A DNA stretch of 64,000 nt from Motiliproteus sp036961355 (GTDB lineage Bacteria; Pseudomonadota; Gammaproteobacteria; Pseudomonadales; Balneatricaceae): assembly GCA_036961355.1 (NCBI GenBank), contig JBALVL010000011.1, forward strand, positions 58,139 to 122,138, read 5' to 3'. Positions 18,406 to 26,572 of this stretch are shown in pieces; positions within the stretch are counted from its first letter, which is position 1; the number at the start of each line of letters is the position of its first letter. The notes beneath the pieces are model-generated. The model saw nothing but the letters and a program-made list of their open reading frames with translations, did no database searches and had not been told where the DNA came from. Both the position numbers and the translations under genes were made by a program.

Positions 18406-20106
18406 ATGTCCAAGCACCAGCCTACCGATGCTAAACAGTTATCAGACATTGAGATCGCCCGCGCGGCGGAACAAAAACCAATCGCAGATGTTGCCGCTGA
18501 GCTGGGTATTGACCCGCAAGAGATACAACCTTACGGCTGGGACAAGGCCAAACTGAGCCTTGATCTGTTTGACCGGGTGAAGTCTCGGGCTGACGGTCGA
18601 CTGATATTGGTTTCCGCCATCCACCCGACACCCGCAGGCGAGGGTAAGACGACCTCTGCGATTGGTTTGGGCGATGCGCTGAATCGAATCGGTAAGAAGA
18701 CTTCGATCTGCTTACGCGAGCCCTCGCTCGGCCCTTGTTTTGGCATTAAGGGCGGTGCTGCCGGTGGTGGTTACTCGCAGGTGATTCCGATGGAGGATAT
18801 TAACCTGCACTTTACCGGGGACTTTCATGCCATTGGGCTTGCACATAACCTGCTGGCCGCGACGCTCGACAATCATCTTCATCAGGGGAATGACCTTCAA
18901 ATTGATAGCCGTAGGGTGATCTGGAAACGGGTACTCGACATGAATGATCGAGCACTGCGGCAGGTCAATATCGGGCTCGGTGGGCCGGTTAATTCGATGC
19001 CGCGCGAGAGCGGTTTCGATATCACGGTCGCATCCGAAGTGATGGCAATATTTTGCCTGGCGATGGATCTTAAAGAGCTTCGCCAACGGTTGGGAGACAT
19101 TCAGGTCGCTTACCGCTTCGATGGTTCCACGGTGACAGCGCGTGATTTGAAGGTTCATGGGGCGATGGCCGTACTGCTCAAAGACGCCTTTAAACCCAAT
19201 CTGGTGCAAACGTTAGAACACACTCCCGCCTTTGTGCATGGCGGACCGTTCGCGAATATCGCCCACGGCTGTAACTCTTTAATTTCAACCAAACTGGCGC
19301 TCAAATTAACCGATTATGTGGTGACAGAAGCAGGTTTTGGCGCAGACTTGGGTGCGGAAAAATTCTTTAATATTATCTGCCGTAAGTCGGGCCTTAGCCC
19401 CGATGCCGTGGTGCTGGTTGCGACCGTGAGGGCGCTAAAATTTCACGGTGGCGTCGCGCTTGCCGATCTGAATAAAGTCGATGTAGCTGCGGTAGAACGT
19501 GGCGTTGAAAACCTGCGCAAACATATCGAAAATATTCACCAGTTCCGCCTGCCTGTAGTGGTTGCTATCAACCGTTTTAGTAGCGACAACGAAGCTGAAC
19601 TTAACTGCATCAAAGACCAGTGCGATTATCTTGGCGTTCCCGTGATTGCCTGTAATAACTGGGCTGAAGGCGGTGCTGGAGCTACTGATCTGGCACAGGC
19701 TGTGGTCGACCGGGTTGAGCAACATGTCGATAATTTCACGTTGTTATACCCCGATGAGGACTCGCTGTGGAATAAGATCAAAACCATCGCCCAGCGGATC
19801 TACGGAGCCGACGATATTCTGGCTGAGAAAAAATTACGCGATAAAATTAAGGCATTAGAGGCACAGGGCTACGGCCACCTTCCTGTTTGCATGGCCAAAA
19901 CCCAATATAGCTTCTCCACCGATCCTGCGCTAAAAGGGCGTCCGAAACATTTCGATATACCGTTGCGAGATGTGCGGCTGGCTGCGGGCGCAGGCTTCGT
20001 AGTGGTTTTAACCGACAATGTGATGACGATGCCGGGGCTGCCTAAGAAACCGTCTGCAGAACAGATCGATATGGATGATCAGGGTGTAGTGACCGGCCTG
20101 TTTTGA
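18406..20106 (+). CDS. fhs: Formate-tetrahydrofolate ligase
   Basis: A 566-residue enzyme that makes 10-formyl-tetrahydrofolate from formate, ATP and tetrahydrofolate, feeding one-carbon metabolism in the cytoplasm. The P-loop-like TPAGEGKTT (75-83), EPSLGPCFGIKGGAAGGGY and DNHLHQGN are family signatures, and the length is normal (about 555-570). The ATG at 18406 is chosen because AAGGGGAAG precedes it and MSKHQPTDAKQLSDIEIARAA fits the family start. Single gene with a long leader. Confidence 0.96.
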   Translation: MSKHQPTDAKQLSDIEIARAAEQKPIADVAAELGIDPQEIQPYGWDKAKLSLDLFDRVKSRADGRLILVSAIHPTPAGEGKTTSAIGLGDALNRIGKKTSICLREPSLGPCFGIKGGAAGGGYSQVIPMEDINLHFTGDFHAIGLAHNLLAATLDNHLHQGNDLQIDSRRVIWKRVLDMNDRALRQVNIGLGGPVNSMPRESGFDITVASEVMAIFCLAMDLKELRQRLGDIQVAYRFDGSTVTARDLKVHGAMAVLLKDAFKPNLVQTLEHTPAFVHGGPFANIAHGCNSLISTKLALKLTDYVVTEAGFGADLGAEKFFNIICRKSGLSPDAVVLVATVRALKFHGGVALADLNKVDVAAVERGVENLRKHIENIHQFRLPVVVAINRFSSDNEAELNCIKDQCDYLGVPVIACNNWAEGGAGATDLAQAVVDRVEQHVDNFTLLYPDEDSLWNKIKTIAQRIYGADDILAEKKLRDKIKALEAQGYGHLPVCMAKTQYSFSTDPALKGRPKHFDIPLRDVRLAAGAGFVVVLTDNVMTMPGLPKKPSAEQIDMDDQGVVTGLF

Positions 20107-20179
20107 CCGTTTTTTTCGATATACATTAGGCGCGTTAGGTATCAGTCAATATGGTGTTTTCTGTACCAATTAGCGCAGA

Positions 20180-21676
20180 TCAATCGCTGTCGCGTACCAG
20201 TCGAACATAGTTATCGATCCTGATCACATCGCCCTGTGGCCCACGGCCATAGGGAAAACGATCGGCATCACCGGATTTTGGATCGCTACGCTGGGCCCCT
20301 GCACCATGCACATCGACTAACTCCAAACCCTCTCCAGAATGATTGGGGGGCGGTTGGCCTCCCATTTGGCCGCCATGCATCCGTCCGGACTGCATCTCGC
20401 CACCTCTCGGTGGTCTGTGGTTACCTTGCATCGGGGGGTTACCGCCGGGAGGGCCGCTTCTTCTCGGATCATGATCCGAACCAAAGCCACGATTTTGTTT
20501 TTGCATTTGTCCACCCTGAAGGCTTCCCGGTGTTTGACCCATCCAACCGGTGGCGGTACCGAAGGCGATGTAAACAGCACTGGAGCCTTGCTTTTGGGAC
20601 GGGCCGTCAAGATGGGTGGTGCTACTCCAAAAAAATGGGTAATCGCCATCTTCGAGTTGACTAATCTGCAATAAAGGATCGATCGCAGGTCGTCGTAATG
20701 AAGGGTTCGTTGCCAGCGGTGCCGCTGAATAATCGACAAGACTTTGAAGCTCTTTGGCATCAGGCAGTCGCCAGTCGTTATGGCCCAAATAGTTATCACG
20801 GTTTTTCTGCTCAACCCATCGCAGCGCCTGTTGCCAATTCATCCCGATAGCACTGTCCCGCTGGGCCCAGTCTAATCCGGTGGCCTTATCGTTGATGATG
20901 CCACCGCCACTATCGACCAGTTGGTTGACGCCATAATCAGCGTTGCCACGAACATAACGGACAAACAACACTTTGGGCCCCTGGCGAGGATCACTCTTGG
21001 GGTAGCCCTTAATACGGCCATCGGCGAAGTTAACACCGAACACTGTTTCAGCACTGTGTGTCATGGTGGTGCCGACATACTCGGTGGCTGACCAGTCCTG
21101 CACGTCGATCTCGCGTTCGCCCAGGCTGCTATCACCGTAGCGGAACTCAAATATGTTGCTGTCGATAAACGGCGCCGAACCCCCTTGAGGGTTGAAGTTG
21201 CCATTGAACTGGATCAGTGAATACAGCTCTTTGATGGTCGGCATACGCCAGTCGTTATAACCGCCGACGCTGAAGCTTTTTGCTCCGGCAACGGCGTCCT
21301 CCCAACTCATCTTATCGCCGCGTCGCTTGGCCCAGATCAGCACGGTATTAAGGTCGGAGATGGTACCGTCGCCATTGTCACGATAGGACGGTGCATGTTG
21401 AGCGTGCTGAGCATCTTGACCGTTGAAAGGCTGCCCTGGATTCGGGCAGCGGATCTGCTGGTTGTCACTATAACAGTGACTCTGGCCGGTATCGACAATG
21501 GGGTACGCTAATGGCACGGCTGAAACGCCTGCGGCACCGGCCGTCGACGTTGATAGCAGCAGGGCTAAGATAGTGCATCCGATGCGGCGCTGGCCTACGG
21601 AGGTTCTGCTTATCATTGGTGCAGGGGCTGGTAATAGCTGAATTGAGCCTGCAAATCGAACAGTAAGAGGCGTCAT
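20180..21676 (-). CDS. Secreted protein with two DUF1566 (Lcl C-like) domains
   Basis: A 498-residue exported protein with a hydrophobic segment (IGCTILALLLSTSTAGAAG) that acts as a signal peptide. Two DUF1566 units follow. The first contains DNGDGTISDLNTVLIWAKR and YNDWRMPTIKELYSLI; the second contains IINDKATGLDWAQRDS and HNDWRLPDAKELQSLV. DUF1566 has a lectin-like fold linked to adhesins and surface proteins. Between the second domain's WSSTTH core and the final VRLVRD strand lies an insert of roughly 80 residues rich in Gly, Pro, Gln, Met and His. The ATG at 21676 is preferred over a TTG 36 bp upstream. Ligand and role unknown; single gene. Confidence 0.8.
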   Translation of the reverse strand: MTPLTVRFAGSIQLLPAPAPMISRTSVGQRRIGCTILALLLSTSTAGAAGVSAVPLAYPIVDTGQSHCYSDNQQIRCPNPGQPFNGQDAQHAQHAPSYRDNGDGTISDLNTVLIWAKRRGDKMSWEDAVAGAKSFSVGGYNDWRMPTIKELYSLIQFNGNFNPQGGSAPFIDSNIFEFRYGDSSLGEREIDVQDWSATEYVGTTMTHSAETVFGVNFADGRIKGYPKSDPRQGPKVLFVRYVRGNADYGVNQLVDSGGGIINDKATGLDWAQRDSAIGMNWQQALRWVEQKNRDNYLGHNDWRLPDAKELQSLVDYSAAPLATNPSLRRPAIDPLLQISQLEDGDYPFFWSSTTHLDGPSQKQGSSAVYIAFGTATGWMGQTPGSLQGGQMQKQNRGFGSDHDPRRSGPPGGNPPMQGNHRPPRGGEMQSGRMHGGQMGGQPPPNHSGEGLELVDVHGAGAQRSDPKSGDADRFPYGRGPQGDVIRIDNYVRLVRDSD

Positions 21677-21950
21677 AGTAAGGTTCCAGGTGAATCTGAA
21701 GGTGATCGACAATTGTTAACGTCATTAATCGCTTAACGCTATCAAAATTTCACCCTCATATAAATCAAAGTGATACGTTTATCGAACGCGGTAATAACGA
21801 CTTACATTGTTGCCTTATTGATTGCATCGAAAAGCGCCACAGGGTTAGATAGCGCGATTCAACCGTTCAACCATAATGGCCTCGACTTCAGCTCCTGATC
21901 TAACTTTAACTACACTAGGCACCGCTACCGATGACTAAAGCAGACCCCCG

Positions 21951-23978
21951 ATGATTCTCTATATTGCTGAAAAACCCAGCCAGGGACGGGCTATCGCCGC
22001 TGCACTGCCCAAGCCGCATCGATCGGGTGATGGTTTTATTGAGACGGGAAACGGCGATTGTGTTAGCTGGTGCATCGGTCATCTGCTGGAACAGGCCGAG
22101 CCGGACGCTTACGACCCTGTTTATAAAAAATGGCGGCTTGAACACCTGCCGATTGTGCCGACGCAATGGCAGTTGCAAGCCAAACCGAAGACTCGAAAAC
22201 AGCTCGCTGTATTACGTAAGTTGGTCAAGCAGGCCGATAGCCTAGTTCATGCCGGTGATCCGGACCGCGAAGGGCAGTTACTTGTCGACGAAGTTATCTC
22301 ATTCCTAAAGGTTCCTGCCACCAAACTCAAAACGACCCAGCGATTATTGGTCAGTGACCTCAACCCTGCAGCAATTGGACGTGCACTAGCCAAACTGCGT
22401 AATAATCGTGACTTTGTGCCGTTGTCGGTATCGGCGCTGGCGCGCTCGCGAGCCGATTGGCTCTACGGTATCAACCTGACACGCGCGTATACGTTGCAGG
22501 GCCAAAAAGTGGGCTATCAAGGGGTGTTGTCGGTCGGGCGAGTACAGACGCCGCTGTTGGGGCTGGTGGTACGACGCGATCAGGATATCGAGCAGTTTGT
22601 CTCCAAAGCCTACTATCAAGTCTGGGTGGAGTTGCAGACTGAGCAAGGCGAGTGCTTTCGGGCTAAGTGGCAGCCTAGCGAGGCTTGTGCAAAATACCTC
22701 GATGAGGAGGGGCGGCTGTTATCTCAACCCCTAGCTGACAATGTGGTGGCGCGGGTAGCCGGACAACCGGCAACCGTTGAGCAACTAGAAAAGAAGCTCA
22801 AGAGCCTGTCACCGCCGCTGCCCTACAATCTATCGGCATTACAGATCGATGCTGCTAAACGTTACAGCCTCAGTGCCCAGCAGGTACTTGATGGCTGTCA
22901 GGCACTATACGAGCGTCACAAGCTAATCACCTATCCACGATCCGACTGTCGCTACCTGCCGCGCGAACACCTGTCTGAGGCGGGTAGCGTGAGCCGGGCG
23001 ATCGCCAACACCGTCACGGCGCTGGCAGCAGCGGTGACCGGTGCCGACCTGACACTCAAGAGTAAGGCCTGGAACGATGCCAAGGTCGATGCCCACCATG
23101 CCATCATCCCAACGGCCAAGACCGGCTCAACCGATAAGCTCAGTCGCAGCGAGACACAGCTCTATCAACTGATCGCCCGACAATACCTGTACCAATTCTA
23201 TCCGGTGCATCAGTACTATCAGACCGTCGCTCAGATCGGAATCGCAGGAGGCTGTTTCATCGCCAAGGCACGCCAGATCAAGCAGCAAGGCTGGAAGGGG
23301 ATGCTTAATGGCCGATCCGAAAGTGAAAGTACGAAAGATGATGACGGTAAAGCGGCCGACACCGAAACCTTGCTGCCCGCCTTAACGGTAGGGCAGTCGC
23401 TGCACTGTAATCAAGCCACGCGTGAAGATCGTCAAACGCAGCCGCCCAAACCGTTTACCGATGCGACTTTGCTGGCGGCGATGACCGGAATTGCGCGTTT
23501 CGTTGAGGATCCGCAGATTCGTAAAATCCTCAAGGAGACCGACGGCTTAGGCACCGAAGCGACCCGTGCCGGTATAATCGAGCTGTTGTTTCGACGTAAA
23601 TTTTTGGTGCGTCAGGCCAAACAGATCATCAGTAGCGAGGCGGGGCGTGGGCTGATCAATAGTTTGCCTGCTCAAGCCACGACCCCCGATATGACCGCTC
23701 AGTGGGAAGCGACGCTCGATGCTATCTGCCAGCGTCAGGTCAGCTACGACGGTTTTATGGAGCCGATGGTGGCAACTCTAAATGCGTTGATCGATAGCGC
23801 CAAGCAGACATTACCAACGTCGCTGAAAGGGGTGAAGTCGTCAACACCGTTCAAACGACGCAAGGCTACCGCCGGGCGTAAGACGGGGAGTAAAGTTGCA
23901 GGCAAGGTTGGGAACAAGGCGAGGGCAGCGGTCAAAGGTAAACGTTCAGCCAGTCGGGGAAAGCCAGTTTCGGGCTAA
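21951..23978 (+). CDS. topB: DNA topoisomerase III
   Basis: A 675-residue type IA topoisomerase that resolves replication and recombination intermediates. The TOPRIM domain starts with MILYIAEKPSQGRAIAAALP and contains HAGDPDREGQLLVDE. The active-site tyrosine is Y328 in LITYPRSDCRYL. The decatenation-type core (FTDATLLAAMTGI, TDGLGTEATRAGIIE) is complete. The last 50 residues are rich in Lys, Arg and Ala, likely a non-specific DNA-binding tail. The ATG lies at the very start of the TOPRIM strand, as in E. coli TopB. Confidence 0.96.
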   Translation: MILYIAEKPSQGRAIAAALPKPHRSGDGFIETGNGDCVSWCIGHLLEQAEPDAYDPVYKKWRLEHLPIVPTQWQLQAKPKTRKQLAVLRKLVKQADSLVHAGDPDREGQLLVDEVISFLKVPATKLKTTQRLLVSDLNPAAIGRALAKLRNNRDFVPLSVSALARSRADWLYGINLTRAYTLQGQKVGYQGVLSVGRVQTPLLGLVVRRDQDIEQFVSKAYYQVWVELQTEQGECFRAKWQPSEACAKYLDEEGRLLSQPLADNVVARVAGQPATVEQLEKKLKSLSPPLPYNLSALQIDAAKRYSLSAQQVLDGCQALYERHKLITYPRSDCRYLPREHLSEAGSVSRAIANTVTALAAAVTGADLTLKSKAWNDAKVDAHHAIIPTAKTGSTDKLSRSETQLYQLIARQYLYQFYPVHQYYQTVAQIGIAGGCFIAKARQIKQQGWKGMLNGRSESESTKDDDGKAADTETLLPALTVGQSLHCNQATREDRQTQPPKPFTDATLLAAMTGIARFVEDPQIRKILKETDGLGTEATRAGIIELLFRRKFLVRQAKQIISSEAGRGLINSLPAQATTPDMTAQWEATLDAICQRQVSYDGFMEPMVATLNALIDSAKQTLPTSLKGVKSSTPFKRRKATAGRKTGSKVAGKVGNKARAAVKGKRSASRGKPVSG

Positions 23979-23990
23979 AGCTAGCCAGAA

Positions 23991-24710
23991 TCAGCGCAGG
24001 GGTTTAACGATACTGTCGATTTCGATCTGATTCAGCGGTCGGTATTGCCCCAGCTGTAGTGACGGATCCAGTCGTATCTCACCTATCTGCAATCGATGCA
24101 GCGCTAGCACCGGGTTACGAAAACGCCCGAACATACGCTTAATTTGGTGATAACGACCCTCAAACAACGTTAATAACACCTGTCGCTCGCCGGTTTGTTC
24201 AAGCTCGACCGGCCGGGTGGTGATCTGTTCGTAATCGAAATAGATCCCCTCAATGAACCGTTTGGCGGTATCAGGGCGGATCGGATCACGGGTATCGACC
24301 CGGTAACGCTTAGCGACCTTTTGGCCTCCGGATGTGTTGCTTGGATCGGTCAATAATCGCGACCAGCGTCCATCGTCGGTAATCAGCAGCAGGCCGGTGC
24401 TGTTTCGATCGAGCCTTCCCGCGATATGTAGCAGCTGTTTGTCTGGCTCATCGAGTAGCTCCATCACGGTCGGGTGTAACCGGTCCTCGGTTGCACTGAG
24501 ATAACCCACCGGTTTGTTGAGCATGAAGTAACGCGGTTGCCGCTGCTGCAGCACGGTATCGTCGAGTTGGATGGTGCTGAAGGCTGAGATCGGGTGTTCG
24601 GTATCGGTGACCACCTGGCCGTTCACACGCACCTTCTTAGCCGCCAGCCACAGTCGTGCCTGCTTTCTACTGCCTTGAGGTAAGTTGCTAAGAAAACGGT
24701 CTAGTCGCAT
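23991..24710 (-). CDS. rsuA: RsuA-family pseudouridine synthase (16S rRNA U516 type)
   Basis: A 239-residue enzyme with an N-terminal S4 RNA-binding domain (MRLDRFLSNLPQGSRKQA) and a catalytic domain whose nucleophile is D101 in AGRLDRNSTGLLLI. The end EGRYHQIKRMFG is typical of the RsuA/RluB/E/F group. Length and layout match E. coli RsuA (231 residues), which modifies U516 of 16S rRNA; RluE/RluF activity cannot be excluded. It starts 12 bp after the exonuclease gene stop on the same strand, so the two likely form an operon. Confidence 0.88.
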   Translation of the reverse strand: MRLDRFLSNLPQGSRKQARLWLAAKKVRVNGQVVTDTEHPISAFSTIQLDDTVLQQRQPRYFMLNKPVGYLSATEDRLHPTVMELLDEPDKQLLHIAGRLDRNSTGLLLITDDGRWSRLLTDPSNTSGGQKVAKRYRVDTRDPIRPDTAKRFIEGIYFDYEQITTRPVELEQTGERQVLLTLFEGRYHQIKRMFGRFRNPVLALHRLQIGEIRLDPSLQLGQYRPLNQIEIDSIVKPLR

Positions 24711-24722
24711 GAAAATAAAAGG

Positions 24723-25394
24723 TTATGCATTAACTGGGTGGCGACTCAGCATCTTAGCAACGGCACCTTTGGCTGTTTTGCCGAGTCGCTGCATCAGGCT
24801 GAAGGAGATCGCACCCAGTGCATACTTTTGCCCCAAATCGTCGAGTAGCCGTAACCACAGATGGGCGGTCATCTCGGCATCGGCCAGTGCCCGGTGATAG
24901 GTGCCGTCGGTGGGTAACTGCTTGTACCGTACCAGCGTGCCCAACTTGTGATTGGGCGCTTCAGGATAAATCCGCCGTGCGGTCAGCATCGAGCAGGCGA
25001 ACTCACCGACATCTGCATAACCGATCTGTTGCAGCTCGGCGATCAGAAAGCGCCGGTCAAACGATGCGTTATGAGCGACCAGGTTGTCGTCGCCGAGATA
25101 GTCGGCAAATTCGGCCATCACCTTAGCGCAAGGTGCGGCATCGGCCAGCATCGCGTTGTTGATACCAGTGTATTGTTCGATAAAGCCGCTGACCCGACAT
25201 CCTGGGTTCATTAATGCTTGAAAACGGTCGTGAATCTGACCGTTCACCAAGCGAACCGCACCGATCTCAATCGCCCGATCACCCTGATCCGGCGATAAAC
25301 CCGTGGTCTCGAAATCAAGCACCACGACGCTGTTGGCATTGCGTTGGCTGATATCTTGCTGCTGTGGAGCGGTTGCAGAGCTGGTGGTGGTCAT
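24723..25394 (-). CDS. DEDDh 3'-5' exonuclease (DNA polymerase III epsilon-like)
   Basis: A 223-residue exonuclease with the DEDDh residues visible: D27 and E29 in LDFETTGL, D113 in HNASFDRRF, and H167 and D172 in YHRALADAEMT. It is not DnaQ itself: it lacks the C-terminal alpha-subunit-binding tail and resembles stand-alone epsilon-like exonucleases that trim DNA or RNA ends. First gene of a probable two-gene operon with the rsuA-type gene. Confidence 0.88.
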   Translation of the reverse strand: MTTTSSATAPQQQDISQRNANSVVVLDFETTGLSPDQGDRAIEIGAVRLVNGQIHDRFQALMNPGCRVSGFIEQYTGINNAMLADAAPCAKVMAEFADYLGDDNLVAHNASFDRRFLIAELQQIGYADVGEFACSMLTARRIYPEAPNHKLGTLVRYKQLPTDGTYHRALADAEMTAHLWLRLLDDLGQKYALGAISFSLMQRLGKTAKGAVAKMLSRHPVNA

Positions 25395-25709
25395 GGCTGG
25401 ATTTCACGGTCGAGGATGATAACAGAGGTTACACAACCTCGGATTTAGTCGCACAATTATGAAGCAGGACGACGGCAAGGTAAAAGGAAGATAGGACGGT
25501 TGTCAGGGAGCAGGGTTAATATCATCGCGGCAGTGTAGCGAGGACAGGTGTGAGCAGACCAAGAACAGATTAGCCAACTGCTGATCTAGATGCCATAAAA
25601 TTTGATCTATATCATCACCTAACAGGCCTAAACGTTTAGCCAACAACCACCTAATCGATCATAATTAGCTCATCTGCATATCACTATCCAAGTTGTAAGG
25701 ATACTTCTA
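25395..25709. other. Divergent intergenic region upstream of the heme-domain gene
   Basis: A 315 bp non-coding gap. It contains the FNR-like box listed separately and a CATAAT at 25660-25665 that could be a -10. Nothing else was recognised. Confidence 0.5.
25602..25615 (+). promoter_or_regulatory. FNR/Anr-like box
   Basis: TTGAT-CTAT-ATCAT matches the FNR/Anr consensus TTGAT-N4-ATCAA at nine of ten defined positions. It lies about 95 bp before the start of the heme-domain gene, which suggests control by oxygen or nitrosative state. A CRP-type reading fits less well. Confidence 0.5.
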
Positions 25710-26555
25710 TTGATTTTGCGTATTTTGTCTTCACTGCTGCTAATGGTGTTCTGCAGTTTTCAGCCTCTGTCTGCCCAAACCGTTGACGTCATTCAACTGA
25801 GCGTTCCCCCGACATTGGATGGGCAGGATCTGGAGTGGGAGAACCATCCGGGGGTGCGTATTCAGTTGCATCAAAACGGAGCCGACAGCGTCGTCGAAGC
25901 CACCGATATTCTGGTAAAGGCCGGTCGTTTTAATGACGAGGTGCTTTTCTATCTGGAGTGGAACGACAACATAGCCGACGAAGTCCACAAGCCCTATATT
26001 TGGAGCGAACAGCGGGGTAAATATGTCCGCGGGCCGCAGCGCGAAGACCGTCTGGCGATGCAGTTTGAAGTTAGTGGTGCATTCGATGCCGATTGGCTTT
26101 CTTCCCCGGGTTTCATCGCAGATATGTGGCACTGGAAAGCGGCCAGAAGTAACCCCCTGGGCCTTGCCCACGACAAAAAAACCACCCTCAGCATCAATAA
26201 ATTGTTGCGCGCCGCCCGGATCGCCTCTCCTGAAGGTCAGGTTGTTTACGTGTTACGGCAAGATGATGCTGGCTCGCCACTTTACCGCTCGTTACGCTAT
26301 GCACAGAAAGAGCAGCCTCAGATGCCCAAGTATGAGTTACAACCCCAGAGCAACGGTTCCATTGCCGATGTTCGTGCTCGTGGGTTATGGAAAGAGGGTA
26401 AGTGGCACTTGGAGCTACTTCGCAAGATGAATACAGGGAATGACGATGACGTCGTTTTTATCAGGGGGCGTGCGGTCAAAGGCGCCATTGCCGTTTTTGA
26501 TCGTTCAGAAAACCACGACCATAAAACCTCCGTCACCCTGAATTTTCAATTTTAA
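25710..26555 (+). CDS. Periplasmic ethylbenzene-dehydrogenase-like heme-binding protein
   Basis: A 281-residue protein with a signal peptide (MILRILSSLLLMVFCSFQPLSA) and a domain of the ethylbenzene dehydrogenase gamma-subunit type. That fold holds a b-type heme with Met and Lys ligands in DMSO-reductase-family complexes and in stand-alone periplasmic proteins. Supporting stretches are VPPTLDGQDLEWE, YLEWNDNIADEV and the MWHWKAARSNPLG segment. No molybdopterin subunit is nearby, so it is not part of an obvious dehydrogenase. The start is a TTG at 25710 with GTAAGGA upstream. A GGDEF-EAL gene begins 17 bp downstream, and an FNR-like box lies upstream. Confidence 0.75.
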   Translation: MILRILSSLLLMVFCSFQPLSAQTVDVIQLSVPPTLDGQDLEWENHPGVRIQLHQNGADSVVEATDILVKAGRFNDEVLFYLEWNDNIADEVHKPYIWSEQRGKYVRGPQREDRLAMQFEVSGAFDADWLSSPGFIADMWHWKAARSNPLGLAHDKKTTLSINKLLRAARIASPEGQVVYVLRQDDAGSPLYRSLRYAQKEQPQMPKYELQPQSNGSIADVRARGLWKEGKWHLELLRKMNTGNDDDVVFIRGRAVKGAIAVFDRSENHDHKTSVTLNFQF

Positions 26556-26572
26556 CCTAAGCCCTGAACGCT

